A stretch of 64,000 bases of DNA, from the NCBI GenBank assembly GCA_964444135.1, contig CAYUFX010000009.1, forward strand, positions 1 through 64,000, given 5' to 3'. The translations under genes and the position numbers were made by a program. This document shows, piece after piece, positions 51,174 to 60,544 of the stretch; position 1 is the stretch's first letter, and the number at the start of each line of letters is the position of its first letter. The stretch comes from NIOZ-UU13 sp964444135 (GTDB taxonomy: Bacteria > Planctomycetota > Phycisphaerae > Sedimentisphaerales > Anaerobacaceae). The notes under the pieces are model-generated. The model was not told the origin of the DNA, did not search any database, and saw nothing but the letters and a program-made list of their open reading frames with translations.

Positions 51174-54100
51174 AACTTGCGCAGATTTCCGTAAACAGGC
51201 CGGTAACCACCTTGATGATATTTATCGCGATGGTAGTGTTGGGCCTGGTTTCGCTTTCAATGCTGGGACTAGACTTGATGCCGGACATCGAAATACCGGC
51301 TGTTTCAATTTTAACAGCGTATCAGGGGGCCGGGCCCGAAGAAGTGGAGACTTTGATAACCGAGCCCATGGAGGATACTCTGAGCACTATTTCCGGAGTT
51401 GACGAGGTTATTTCGGTGTCCAAAGAGGGAATGTCAGCGGTGACGTTGAGGTTTGACTGGGGTGAGAAAATAGATGAACATGTAAACGATGTCCGTGAAA
51501 AGATTGATTTAATTAGGGATCGATTACCGGAGGAGGCGGAAAATCCGCTTATTTTCAAGTTTGACCTTTCAATGATACCGATTGCAATTATTGCTTTTAC
51601 GGCTGAGGACAGCTATCCGGACTTGCAGGATATAATTGATGACGCGATAGTTGACCCGCTCAAACGCGTCGAAGGGGTGGCTTCTGTTACAGCCGGTGGC
51701 GGTTTGCTGCGACAGATCCGGGTTGATATCGACAGGGATAAGCTGGCGGCTTTGAATTTATCAGTTACAGAGATGAGCATAGCTCTCGCCGCTCAGAACA
51801 TTAGTACTCCCGGCGGTAACATAAAGACCGGTTACAAGGACTATTTATTACGCACACCTGAGGAATTTTCGAGCCCTCAGGAGGTTGCTGAAGTTGTGAT
51901 TGCCCGCCGTAACGGAATACCTATAAAGTTAAAAGACGTTGCCGAGGTAAGGGATTTCTTCAAAGAGCGTACGTATGAGGTGCGCATGAACAGCAAAAAG
52001 GCGATGGCAATATTTATTCAAAAGCAGAGCGGCAAAAATACGGTGGAGGTGGCGCGGGCGGTTAGGCAAAAACTTGACGAGATAAAGAAAAATCTGCCGC
52101 CTGATGTTAAGCCCAAGATGGTGATGGATAATTCCGAGTTTATTTTGGCCTCTGTAGCCACTTTGCGTAACACGGTTTTTTGGGCTGTTTTCTTTGTTTT
52201 TATAGTGCTCCTTTTTTTCCTTCGAGACCTGCGGGCCAGTATTATTGTTGCCGTTGCAATTCCAACATCGTTGATAATTACGTTTCTGTTGATGTACCTG
52301 GCTGATTACACGATTAATACCGATTCGTTAGCCAGCTTAGCTATTGCAGTTGGTCTTGTGGTTGATAATGCCATTGTTGTTGTTGACAACATCAATCGTC
52401 ATCGTCATAAAGGCCAGCGTCCGAAAGAAGGCGCTGTTTTCGGCGCAAATGAAGTAGGCGTAGCTGTAGTTGCTTCGACACTGACGACCATTTCGATTTT
52501 TGCACCGATTATGTTTGTTGGCGGAATAGCAGCGATTATATTTGGACAGTTCGCGGCTATTATTACGATGGCTCTGGTGGCTTCGCTGTTTACCGCCCTT
52601 ATGCTCGTGCCAATGTTGTGTTCAAGATTTCTAAGGGTTAATAATCAAAACCCATCGAGGTCTTTATTAGACTTATTTTACCGTTTGGGTGAAAAAGCGT
52701 TGACGAAATTAGAGGAGCTTTATGTCAGGTTCCTGAACTGGTCGCTGAATAACCGCAAAACAGTTTTTGTTTCCTGTATTGTTTTACTTGTTTGGAGCAT
52801 TGGGATTGTTGGGTTTATCGGCACTGAATTTTTCCCCGAGCAGGACCAAAATCGGGTATCGGCGTCTTATGAGCTGCCAATCGGTACTCGTTACGAGCGT
52901 ACCGGGGTCGTCGCGGAACAGTTGCAGACAATAACGGAAAATAATGTTCCTGAAAGGCGGGATAGTTTTATTCGTTGGGGTGTTTATGGCCAGGCCGGCG
53001 GGGGAAGCATTGCTTCAGAAGAAGAAAGCTATACGGGTATTCTGTTTATCAGCTTAAAACCTAAAAGGCAGCGTGATGCTTCGCCAAATGACCTGATAAA
53101 AAGACTTCGCAAAATCACGGATAAGATACCGGGAGCAACTGTTCGCTACAGTGCGGAGGATCCCCTTACGGGAATCATGTTTGGCAGCAGTGGACAATTG
53201 GCGGTTGAACTTTGCGGGCATGATATGGACGAAGCGAGTACTTACGCCGAGGCCGTTAGCTCTGTGATAGCTACTGTTGAAGGTGTGGAGGATGTGCAGA
53301 TCAGCCGAAAAGAGGAAAAACCGGAGGTTAAGGTTGTCATTGACCGAGAGAAGGCATCTAATTTGGGTCTTGATGTGAGAACGGTCGGTAAACAGGTAGA
53401 GACATTTTTTGCCGGCACCACCGCGACGAGATATCGCGAGGGCGGAGATGAATATGATGTAGAAGTCCGGCTTCAGCCAAAAGACCGGGACAGGATTGAA
53501 GATTTACGAGATGTGCCCATAAGTATGCCCGGTGGCGGTCAGGTTAGCCTCGCGAATATCGCTGGAATCCAGCAGGGCCTGGGCCCAACAAAGATCGAGC
53601 GAAAAGACCAGGCCCGCTATATTACGGTTTCCGCAGAAATCAGCGGCAGAGACCTCGGTTCAGTGGCAAAGGACGTGAGGAAAGCGCTTGATAAGATTCC
53701 CGCGCCGCCCGGCTTTAGTTATAAAATTGCCGGTGCCGAAGAAGAAATGCAAGAGGCATTCAGGCTATTAGTGATTGCTGTGGGTTTAGGGATGGTTTTG
53801 GTATATATGGTGATGGCTTCGCAGTTTGAGTCGTTCCGTGACCCATTTATTATATTTCTTTCAATACCCTTTGGTATTGTCGGCGTAATTATCGCTTTGG
53901 CCCTGGCCGGTCAGGCGATGAGTGTTGTCAGCTTTCTTGCGCTCATCATGCTTGTCGGCATTGTAGTTAATGACGGAATTGTTCTTATTAGTTATCTTAA
54001 CATACTGCGACGACGTGGACTTGATGTCTATTCGGCAATAATCGAGGGGGGACGCAGCAGATTACGCCCCGTGGTATGTACCAGCTGTACTACAATACTG

Positions 54101-54268
54101 GCGCTGGCTCCCCTTGCTTTGTCAAGAGGTGAAGGTTCCGAAATTTGGGTGCCCTTTGCCGTAACGATAATTGGTGGGTTGTTTGTCGGGACCGTCATTA
54201 CGCTGGTTTTGATGCCGACTCTTTACAGTGTGTTTGAAGGCCTTAAAACTTCAGAGGTAAGAGGATAA
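51170..54268 (+). CDS. RND-family efflux transporter permease
   Basis: 1032 aa AcrB/MdtC-type proton-driven pump of the inner membrane. Twelve helices with the standard two large periplasmic loops. N-terminal NRPVTTLMIFIAMVVLGLVS; TM4 proton-relay region AIAVGLVVDNAIVVVDNINR; the second-half signature VGIVVNDGIVLISYLNILRR and GRSRLRPVVCTSCTTILALA. The family (HAE1-like versus other) is hard to settle by eye; substrates probably lipophilic drugs or lipids. The last gene but one of the operon; four-base overlap with the adaptor, two-base gap to the small gene after it. Confidence 0.96.
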   Translation: MKLAQISVNRPVTTLMIFIAMVVLGLVSLSMLGLDLMPDIEIPAVSILTAYQGAGPEEVETLITEPMEDTLSTISGVDEVISVSKEGMSAVTLRFDWGEKIDEHVNDVREKIDLIRDRLPEEAENPLIFKFDLSMIPIAIIAFTAEDSYPDLQDIIDDAIVDPLKRVEGVASVTAGGGLLRQIRVDIDRDKLAALNLSVTEMSIALAAQNISTPGGNIKTGYKDYLLRTPEEFSSPQEVAEVVIARRNGIPIKLKDVAEVRDFFKERTYEVRMNSKKAMAIFIQKQSGKNTVEVARAVRQKLDEIKKNLPPDVKPKMVMDNSEFILASVATLRNTVFWAVFFVFIVLLFFLRDLRASIIVAVAIPTSLIITFLLMYLADYTINTDSLASLAIAVGLVVDNAIVVVDNINRHRHKGQRPKEGAVFGANEVGVAVVASTLTTISIFAPIMFVGGIAAIIFGQFAAIITMALVASLFTALMLVPMLCSRFLRVNNQNPSRSLLDLFYRLGEKALTKLEELYVRFLNWSLNNRKTVFVSCIVLLVWSIGIVGFIGTEFFPEQDQNRVSASYELPIGTRYERTGVVAEQLQTITENNVPERRDSFIRWGVYGQAGGGSIASEEESYTGILFISLKPKRQRDASPNDLIKRLRKITDKIPGATVRYSAEDPLTGIMFGSSGQLAVELCGHDMDEASTYAEAVSSVIATVEGVEDVQISRKEEKPEVKVVIDREKASNLGLDVRTVGKQVETFFAGTTATRYREGGDEYDVEVRLQPKDRDRIEDLRDVPISMPGGGQVSLANIAGIQQGLGPTKIERKDQARYITVSAEISGRDLGSVAKDVRKALDKIPAPPGFSYKIAGAEEEMQEAFRLLVIAVGLGMVLVYMVMASQFESFRDPFIIFLSIPFGIVGVIIALALAGQAMSVVSFLALIMLVGIVVNDGIVLISYLNILRRRGLDVYSAIIEGGRSRLRPVVCTSCTTILALAPLALSRGEGSEIWVPFAVTIIGGLFVGTVITLVLMPTLYSVFEGLKTSEVRG

Positions 54269-54270
54269 TT

Positions 54271-54561
54271 ATGAAGGCTGTTTTGATTGTGCACAATGTG
54301 GCGATAGATGAGGAAGTGAACGAAGCTCTGGAGTCTATCGGAATTAATTGCTATACAAAATTTCCTAATACCTTAGGTAAGGGCGAGATAAGCGAACCGC
54401 ATTTGAATATCGACGTTTGGCCCGGTATAAATTGCGGCACCTTTGTTGTTATCGACCAGACCAAGGCAAAAAAAGTAATGGAGAATGTCCGCCGGTTGCG
54501 TGAGAAACTGGGCACCGAAGGCATAAAGGCCTTTATGTGGGAGATTGATGATATTACCTGA
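54271..54561 (+). CDS. PG0541-like transporter-associated small protein
   Basis: 96 aa cytosolic P-II-like protein found mainly with RND efflux operons (PG0541 family of Bacteroidetes). MKAVLIVHNVAIDEEVNEAL at the start, GKGEISEPHLNIDVWPGINC in the centre and GIKAFMWEID at the end match the family as I remember it. It begins two bases after the permease stop. Its role in the pump is unknown; a regulatory ferredoxin-like/P-II fold is suggested by length and strand pattern. Confidence 0.85.
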   Translation: MKAVLIVHNVAIDEEVNEALESIGINCYTKFPNTLGKGEISEPHLNIDVWPGINCGTFVVIDQTKAKKVMENVRRLREKLGTEGIKAFMWEIDDIT

Positions 54562-54884
54562 TTGTGCCGGATTGCTCTATAACTTGTTTTAGGGGTGGAA
54601 GTTAACAAAGGGTGGATTTTTTTAAAAATTTTCTGGTCAGAACATCTCTAAAAGTAGATAATAAGTATAGATTGCGTTTGTGCAATGAAGGGGGTGGGTA
54701 TATGATTCAAAGTCACAGCGCGTTTTCTTGTCTGGGGCTAAGTTACCGGAGTAGGTGTGGTAGTGAATTTTACATAAATTTATGAACTATTCGTAGAGCG
54801 GATGGTAGTTACAGATAGGTTTTGCATTCCCTTTTCAATGGGAATGGAGTCCCTGCCAAAACAGGGGGCAAAGGCGGTGAAATT
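54562..54884. other. Intergenic stretch, nothing recognised
   Basis: About 320 bases between the efflux operon and pgl. No gene, terminator with T-run or repeat stands out; an open frame upstream of the pgl ATG (from 54822) has no ribosome site and is not supported. Confidence 0.5.
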
Positions 54885-55640
54885 ATGGAGACTACTGCAA
54901 AATATAAACCGAATGTTGAAATTGCTTCCGACCCTGAGACTCTTGCCCAAAGAAGTGTCGAGCTTTTTGTTGCAGATGCGCAAAAAGCGATAAAAGCAAA
55001 AGGTGCCTTTTGTGTGGCCATATCGGGGGGGCATACTCCCAAGCGCTTTTTTGAGCTGCTCGGCGAAGTGCCGCAGGCGAGCTCTCTGCACTGGGATAAG
55101 ATACAGTTGTTCTGGGTCGACGAGCGATACGTTGGCGCCGATTCTCAATGGAGCAATTACAAGCTGGCTGCCGATACCTTTTTGACTAAAGTTGCCATCC
55201 CAGAGGAGAATATTCATCGAATCCCCACCGAGTATGACGATTTCAAGGCTGCGGCCGACAGCTACGAACAAACCATTCGAGAGGTCTTCGGCCTCGATGA
55301 AAACCAGAGGCCTGAATTTGATTTGATTATACTTGGGATGGGTGCCGAGGGGCATACCGGCTCGCTGTTCCCGAATTCCTATGCAACTTTTGATACCGAC
55401 GATCTGGCATGCGTCGTTTATGTTATGGATGGGAAGCTTAACAGGATAACCTTGACGCATCCGGTTTTACGTGCAGCCTCTCATTTGGCTATTTTGGTTT
55501 CCGGCCCCGAAAAGGCCGGCATTTTGAAAGAGGTTTTGACCAGCGAGCCGGATGAGGTGCGGTATCCCATTCATGCCCTTTGGCCCATTCTTGATAAGGT
55601 TACCTGGCTGGTTGACAGAGAGGCGGCAAAGTCCCTTTGA
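54885..55640 (+). CDS. pgl: 6-phosphogluconolactonase
   Basis: Hydrolyses 6-phosphogluconolactone in the oxidative pentose-phosphate pathway. 251 aa of the DevB/SOL type from ATG 54885 (GGCGGTG about six bases upstream). Family motifs: AFCVAISGGHTPKRFFELLG, WVDERYVGADSQWSNYKLA, and FDLIILGMGAEGHTGSLFPN with the catalytic-site His. The C-terminal LTHPVLRAASHLAILVSGPE is standard. No zwf or gnd is next to it. Confidence 0.96.
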   Translation: METTAKYKPNVEIASDPETLAQRSVELFVADAQKAIKAKGAFCVAISGGHTPKRFFELLGEVPQASSLHWDKIQLFWVDERYVGADSQWSNYKLAADTFLTKVAIPEENIHRIPTEYDDFKAAADSYEQTIREVFGLDENQRPEFDLIILGMGAEGHTGSLFPNSYATFDTDDLACVVYVMDGKLNRITLTHPVLRAASHLAILVSGPEKAGILKEVLTSEPDEVRYPIHALWPILDKVTWLVDREAAKSL

Positions 55641-55961
55641 TTTTGGTGATTCGACTTCGGTGACGGCAAGCTGAAAAGATGGTTTTTGAAAGACAACCAA
55701 AAAAATTCCTTGCGGCCTGTTATAATTGAATACTCCTGATATTTATATTCCAGGTCGGGACCAGTACAAGCCACTTGCACAATCGCTCTTTCCTGTCACC
55801 ACACGCAAGCTAAGTAGGAAAAGTGAGGTTCGCCAGAATTTTCTACACAATACTCATTAGAAAGCCATTCACAGGAATCTAATGTTGATGTTTAGTACTT
55901 AAATTCGCTATTTTGTTGGAAAACGACGTAGAGTAGATAATTTATTCCACCATGAACTTTG
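55641..55961. other. Intergenic stretch, nothing recognised
   Basis: About 320 bases between pgl and the converging DUF1828-like gene. A TATAAT at 55721-55726 has no good partner box. No gene seen. Confidence 0.5.
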
Positions 55962-56723
55962 CTACAATGTCTCTTCTAAATACTTGTATATCCGTTCCTT
56001 TGCACCGAGAGAAGAAAACTGCTTGCCAACTACATCTGTAAAGCGAGCTAAAACTTTGCTGTTAATCTGTGTTAGGTCCTCAAAGATTGACAAACTGCGG
56101 AAGTCACGTCCCCATTTTTCGAACTGAAGCACGGTAATGGTCGCATCCCGACATTTAGCATCATTATTGACACCGAAAATAAATAAAGGCTGCTTCATCC
56201 CTTTTACTTTGCAATCAACAGTATATATTCTACGGGGATCGTTATCGGGATCTGTGTAGTCAAATACACGCCGCTCATCCGGGATCCTGCTTTCGAGCAG
56301 AAGCCGAAAATCCTCGAAAAAGGTTGATTTGACACGCTCTCGAGTCAAATATGCAATATCACTAATTTTTACAAGAGCTTGAACAAATGAAAAGAGACCA
56401 TCACCAAAAGCTTCGTTAGGTACCTCTAAGCAAAATTCACCTGACTCGTTAACAACGTTAAAATTGAGAAGTGTCTGATCAATAATGCTCTTTCGAGTTC
56501 CGTGGGAAACATCGATCTCACTATAGCTCATGTGCATAAATGTATGACCTTCATCCGTAAAAATCCAGCGATTGGCCAGCCTTTTCAGTATAATTACAAA
56601 ATGATCACCATCATCAAACATAAAAGGCGTATAAACAACAAACCGTGCCAGACCTTCTAGTTCAACATAGATCTCTTCACAAACCTTCCGTTTAAATTCT
56701 TTTTGGAGTTCAGCGGCATTCAT
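55962..56723 (-). CDS. DUF1828/DUF1829-like protein
   Basis: 253 aa. The N-terminal half has FDDGDHFVIILKRLANRWIF then TDEGHTFMHM, like the TD(D/E)G(H/Y)T motif of DUF1828; the C-terminal half (YTVDCKVKGMKQPLFIFGVN; RDATITVLQFEKWGRDFRSL) resembles DUF1829. These domains are known only from hypothetical, often prophage- or island-borne proteins. Its ATG overlaps the stop of the upstream gene by four bases and has AAGGAG upstream, so the two proteins are made as a coupled pair. No signal or membrane segment. Function unknown. Confidence 0.75.
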   Translation of the reverse strand: MNAAELQKEFKRKVCEEIYVELEGLARFVVYTPFMFDDGDHFVIILKRLANRWIFTDEGHTFMHMSYSEIDVSHGTRKSIIDQTLLNFNVVNESGEFCLEVPNEAFGDGLFSFVQALVKISDIAYLTRERVKSTFFEDFRLLLESRIPDERRVFDYTDPDNDPRRIYTVDCKVKGMKQPLFIFGVNNDAKCRDATITVLQFEKWGRDFRSLSIFEDLTQINSKVLARFTDVVGKQFSSLGAKERIYKYLEETL

Positions 56724-57238
56724 TTTGGGTCTCCTTGAACATCAAAAAGCGATGGTTCATCACCAGATACTGAAAAGCCATTTGTTCTTACGAATGTACG
56801 CAGTGCTGTATCAAATGAAGAATATTCATTTGTAACTTCTGCGTAACCATCTATATTCAGTCCTTCTTCCTGATATCGTTGTGTTGCCATATGAATGTGG
56901 AACGCATTACGGAAACTGCTATCAGGAAGCCCTTTAGACTTTTCCAATTTGTTCGTATGTTGTGATGGATGTTTACCATTATATCGACAGAGGTTAAACT
57001 CTGTTCCATCTTCGTCTCGAAAGATAAGGATTATCGAAAAATCTAAAGGGTTTATCATATTATGCCGTATTATAATCCGAAACATATGTCCGTTCTTACC
57101 CTCAATCTCACAATCACGCTGGGTAAACTTGAAATTTGACTTCGGATGTGGTCGAAGCCGAGTTTCCCAGTTTCGCGTCAACTGTTTCGGCTCCTGAAAT
57201 AGCTCAGCAATTTCTTCGTCCGTGAGAATTCTCGTCAT
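56720..57238 (-). CDS. DUF6978-like protein, partner of the DUF1828-like gene
   Basis: 172 aa, first gene of the pair. After a basic N-terminus (TRNWETRLRPHPKSNFKF) comes FRIIIRHNMINPLDFSIILI, then FNLCRYNGKHPSQHTNKLEK and FHIHMATQRYQEEGLNIDGY, an arrangement I associate with the DUF6978 family (memory-based, not certain). The NGKH and FHIHMATQRY blocks hold potential catalytic or metal-binding His residues. GGAG lies upstream of ATG at normal spacing. The four-base overlap is typical of toxin-antitoxin or defence pairs. Confidence 0.68.
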   Translation of the reverse strand: MTRILTDEEIAELFQEPKQLTRNWETRLRPHPKSNFKFTQRDCEIEGKNGHMFRIIIRHNMINPLDFSIILIFRDEDGTEFNLCRYNGKHPSQHTNKLEKSKGLPDSSFRNAFHIHMATQRYQEEGLNIDGYAEVTNEYSSFDTALRTFVRTNGFSVSGDEPSLFDVQGDPK

Positions 57239-57481
57239 ACGCTTCTCCAGAGCCTACTAATTTCTATCAATCGGCATTACTCTATGCATCTCTTGAAATT
57301 TTACGCTCATTCGGAATATATATCTACTTGGAACAACCCGTTAGTTCACCCTTGTACGTCGCCAGTTTCTCATACGAAATATCAAACTATTATCATAAAA
57401 TTAATGTTTTAGTCAAAGTAAAATTTCACAATTGACCTTTTGTGACACTGTCAAAACTTTTGTTTTTTTCTTTGGTTTAGT

Positions 57482-57898
57482 TTATTCCGGGATGATTATT
57501 TTTGTTCCGGGCCTGAGTTTATTCACATCTTTGATAACATTTCGGTTGGCATCGAGTATCATTTGCCATTTGTTTGCTGAGCCGTAGTATTTGTACGAAA
57601 TGTTGGAAAGAGTCTCTCCTTCGCTTATGACGTGAAATTTTTGGGTCTTTATCTTCTCGGTTTGTTCATATATCGTTGAATCCGGCGGTTCTGATTGATT
57701 GTCTTCTGCGTTCAGTGCGGTTAAGCCGTTTGTCGAAAGATTATTCGACCTGGCGGGGCCTTCCTGTGGAGGTCGGTTACTGTGAGCGTCCGGCCCTGTT
57801 GCTTTCCGACTCAGATTTGGCCCGGTAGCCAACCAGACCATAACGGACGTAACCAGTAACAGGCCCAGGAGCATTCCTATTTTCAAATCTTTTTGCAT
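57482..57898 (-). CDS. LysM-domain membrane-anchored protein
   Basis: 138 aa. N-terminal anchor (IGMLLGLLLVTSVMVWLATG), a disordered Asn/Gln/Pro-rich linker to about residue 88, and a C-terminal LysM domain (FHVISEGETLSNISYKYYGS, then LDANRNVIKDVNKLRPGTKI ending IIPE). It would hold peptidoglycan from the cytoplasmic membrane. Planctomycetes have peptidoglycan but often reduced, so the single small LysM protein is plausible. No clear Shine-Dalgarno. TTTTGTGACA/TGTCAAAA at 57437-57456 could form a weak terminator downstream. Confidence 0.85.
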   Translation of the reverse strand: MQKDLKIGMLLGLLLVTSVMVWLATGPNLSRKATGPDAHSNRPPQEGPARSNNLSTNGLTALNAEDNQSEPPDSTIYEQTEKIKTQKFHVISEGETLSNISYKYYGSANKWQMILDANRNVIKDVNKLRPGTKIIIPE

Positions 57899-58030
57899 TT
57901 AACCGATTATAAGAAGAATTAAGCTGTAAACTATCTTTTTTCAATTCCTTTTGCTTTTCTGTCTTACTTCCATATGGGTTAAAAGCGGATACCCCGATTG
58001 CGTTTAATATGTGGGATAACCACTACTAAA

Positions 58031-59065
58031 TTAGATATTATAAAATCCGATCAGACCGATTGGAATTAGCGAGCTTTTAGGTTGTACCGACTTTGATTTT
58101 TTCCTGAGACTTCGATCCGGCTGTCCTTGGATGAGCATTTGTGAAATTGAGTTGCCATGCGCTTGCCACGCTTTTTTTTTGTAAAGAACAAGACGATAAG
58201 ACTTGAATTTCTTGAAGTTTTCGCCGGTCTTTAAGCCGCTAAAGTACTTTTTATTAATCTTGTTTATTTTCTTCCTGTACATAAATTTCACAATCTTTGA
58301 CATCACGGGGTATCTGTTATCTAAAAGCTGCTGCGTCAGGTCTGCGGTGGGCTTGATGACTTCATTAAGCATGTCATTCATAACGTCAAGTGTCGGTGCT
58401 GTTTCTTCGGTGATGTCCAGGTTCGTAACGGCTTCGAGGGAATGCTCTGAAACAATGTCGTAAAACCTTCTTAGCGGATGTCCGCCCGGTAGAGGACTTT
58501 TGTCCGGAGTGTCTTTTTTGAAAATATCACAAATCATCAGATAGCCGCCCTGGTTTAGGAAACCAACCGTCTTTTTTATTGCTTCTTCAGGTTTGATATA
58601 TTGAAAACTCTCGCTGAACAGAATTAGGTCATATCGTTTTTCTGTTTGGAGCTCTTCATAATAACACTCAAAGATATGGCTCGCTTCTCCTAATAGCTCA
58701 CGGGCCTGCTTACTCAGATAGGGGCTCGGGGAAACGCAGTCCACCTCATAGCCCATGTCAACTAAAATTTTGGCTATTTGGCCGGAGCCGCATCCAACGT
58801 CCAGGATTCTTCTCATACCATCTGGAATGTGCGAGATTATAAGCTGGACATAGTTCTCCTGCGCGATGCGTAAATTGGAAATATCCACTTCAAGACCGTC
58901 GGTCCAGTAGCCGTAATGAAGGTGTGGGGATTTGAGAAAATACCGGCTGGAGATAGAAGCAACTTCAATGCCTATATCACGAGACACCCTTCTTTTGGTG
59001 CTTTTTATTCTATTTTCACTGTACTGCCTGGCCGAATTAGAGATTGGATTCATATTGACTTTCAT
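58031..59065 (-). CDS. SAM-dependent methyltransferase with unusual C-terminal tail
   Basis: 344 aa class I methyltransferase. Motif I is RILDVGCGSGQIAKILVDMG (about residues 86-105), the acidic end of strand 2 is VDCVSPSPYLS, motif post-I/II DLILFSESFQYIKPEEAI and motif III LNQGGYLMICDIFKKDTP. The N-terminal SPHLHYGYW is typical of small-molecule methyltransferases near gamma-tocopherol methyltransferase. Residues after KSYRLVLYKK (about 300-344) are Lys/Ser/Gln-rich and look like read-through into non-coding sequence. AAGGAT precedes ATG. Substrate unknown; no operon. Confidence 0.82.
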   Translation of the reverse strand: MKVNMNPISNSARQYSENRIKSTKRRVSRDIGIEVASISSRYFLKSPHLHYGYWTDGLEVDISNLRIAQENYVQLIISHIPDGMRRILDVGCGSGQIAKILVDMGYEVDCVSPSPYLSKQARELLGEASHIFECYYEELQTEKRYDLILFSESFQYIKPEEAIKKTVGFLNQGGYLMICDIFKKDTPDKSPLPGGHPLRRFYDIVSEHSLEAVTNLDITEETAPTLDVMNDMLNEVIKPTADLTQQLLDNRYPVMSKIVKFMYRKKINKINKKYFSGLKTGENFKKFKSYRLVLYKKKAWQAHGNSISQMLIQGQPDRSLRKKSKSVQPKSSLIPIGLIGFYNI

Positions 59066-59266
59066 TGTTTTTCATCCTTGAAATTTACTACAACCGGGAT
59101 TTCCTATATACTACACTTAGCGACGCATCCTCTCTTATTTCAGCCATCAGGTTCTTGATTACAAGAACTTGATAATATCTACTCCTGCAGACCTATAATA
59201 TCAAATTTCAAACTTTTCGCAATACTTGATATGAAAAATCCGTATTAAAATTACGTTTTCAGTTTT

Positions 59267-60351
59267 ATTTAACCCCGGATTTCCCAAGTAGTGGGTGACA
59301 AATGGAGTTGAATTTGATAGTATAGAGCCTATGGAGACCATTCAAACCAGTTTTGACTATCAGATGCGGGAGAACCCAATGGGTGAAACACGCAAGGACG
59401 CTCTGAGGCTCAATTTTGACCGCAAGTTGAAGCTTGAATTTCACGGAACCAAGGTCACCAGTGACGCTGGGCTGCTGGCCTACCTTGAGCTTGATGAAGC
59501 ACTCGGCCTGACCTCAGCGATTGATTCAGAACTTCGTGACAACCGAACGGGAAAGAACACTCGGCACAGCATCGCTGCTTTGCTCAGGAAGTCAATATAC
59601 AGCAGATTGGCTGGTTACGACGACACCAATGATGCAGAGCGTCTATGTGTTGATCCTGCGATGCGGCACGTTGCAGGGGGCAGAGCAATAGAACGCTCCG
59701 CCGCATCAACCAGTGTAATGGGCGGGTTTGAAACAGAGATACTGACTCAGCCGGAGAACCTTGGCCTTCTGATGGACCTACCTGGCGTGTGGGTTGACAA
59801 AGTTCACCAGCGGAAGCTACTGGATGAGGCTTTCTTGTCATGATTTCGTTGATAATCAGGTCCGACTTCAGCTATTTGCTCTGGCTTACAATATCGGTAA
59901 TTTTCTCAGGCGGCTGGCATTGCCCAAGTCAGTGAGGCAGCGGTCTCTGCGGACACTCAGAGACAAGCTCATCAAGATAGGAGTCAAAGTGGTCAGCCAT
60001 TCCCGTTACGTGATATTTCAAATCGCGGAAGTGGCTGTGCCGCAGACGCTCTTTCGAGAAATACTCGACCGAATCCGGCGGTTGCGTTTTTTGGCAATAC
60101 ATGCGAGGACGGGATGATGTGTGGTACTGTTGAAAACCAGGTTCCGGAATGGAGGGCAACGGTGGCGGTGTGCAAAAATAGTATGAAAAGGTGGCTTCTC
60201 GACATAAGTATTCAACTCTCTTGACGTTTTTTGCGAGACAACTCGCTGGGGCGGCCAGAAAATTGCTGCAATCTCGATGAGATTTTGATATTATGGGGCT
60301 TCAAGTGTGAAGGATAGTTTCTGTGAAGTGTAAATGGGAAATCCAGGTTTA
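59267..60351 (+). mobile_element. Internally deleted IS1380-family element
   Basis: Imperfect inverted termini TTAACCCCGGATTTCCC (59269-59285) and GGGAAATCCAGGTTTA (60336-60351). Inside is a transposase gene reduced to its N- and C-terminal parts. Complete IS1380 elements are about 1.6-1.7 kb; this one is about 1.08 kb. A clear target-site duplication was not found at the ends. It could be mobilised only by a full-length relative elsewhere. Confidence 0.82.
59379..60117 (+). pseudogene. IS1380 transposase, central part deleted
   Basis: ATG 59379 (GGGAG upstream). Frame 1 gives LRLNFDRKLKLEFHGTKVTS, SDAGLLAYLELDEALGLT and ends near LPGVWVDKVHQRK, the N-terminal part of IS1380 transposases. 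At about 59815-59822 the homology jumps, in another frame, to RLSCHDFVDNQVRLQLFALA and RYVIFQIAEVAVPQTLFREI, the C-terminal part, ending at 60117. About 200 residues including the DDE catalytic centre are missing. Inactive. Confidence 0.87.
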
Positions 60352-60544
60352 TGTTTTTCTTATTTTTTTCTTGATTACGTGCGTTTAGAATGGATGATAT
60401 CTAATTGAAAGGCCGTCCTTCGATACTTACCTTGGGTAGAATACATGATTGTTTGGGGCTTACACGGCAAATGTGCAACAGAATGGGGCTTATACGGAAA
60501 CCGCATAATCAATAGTCAGGCTTCAAGAATGAGGAATTTTCATT

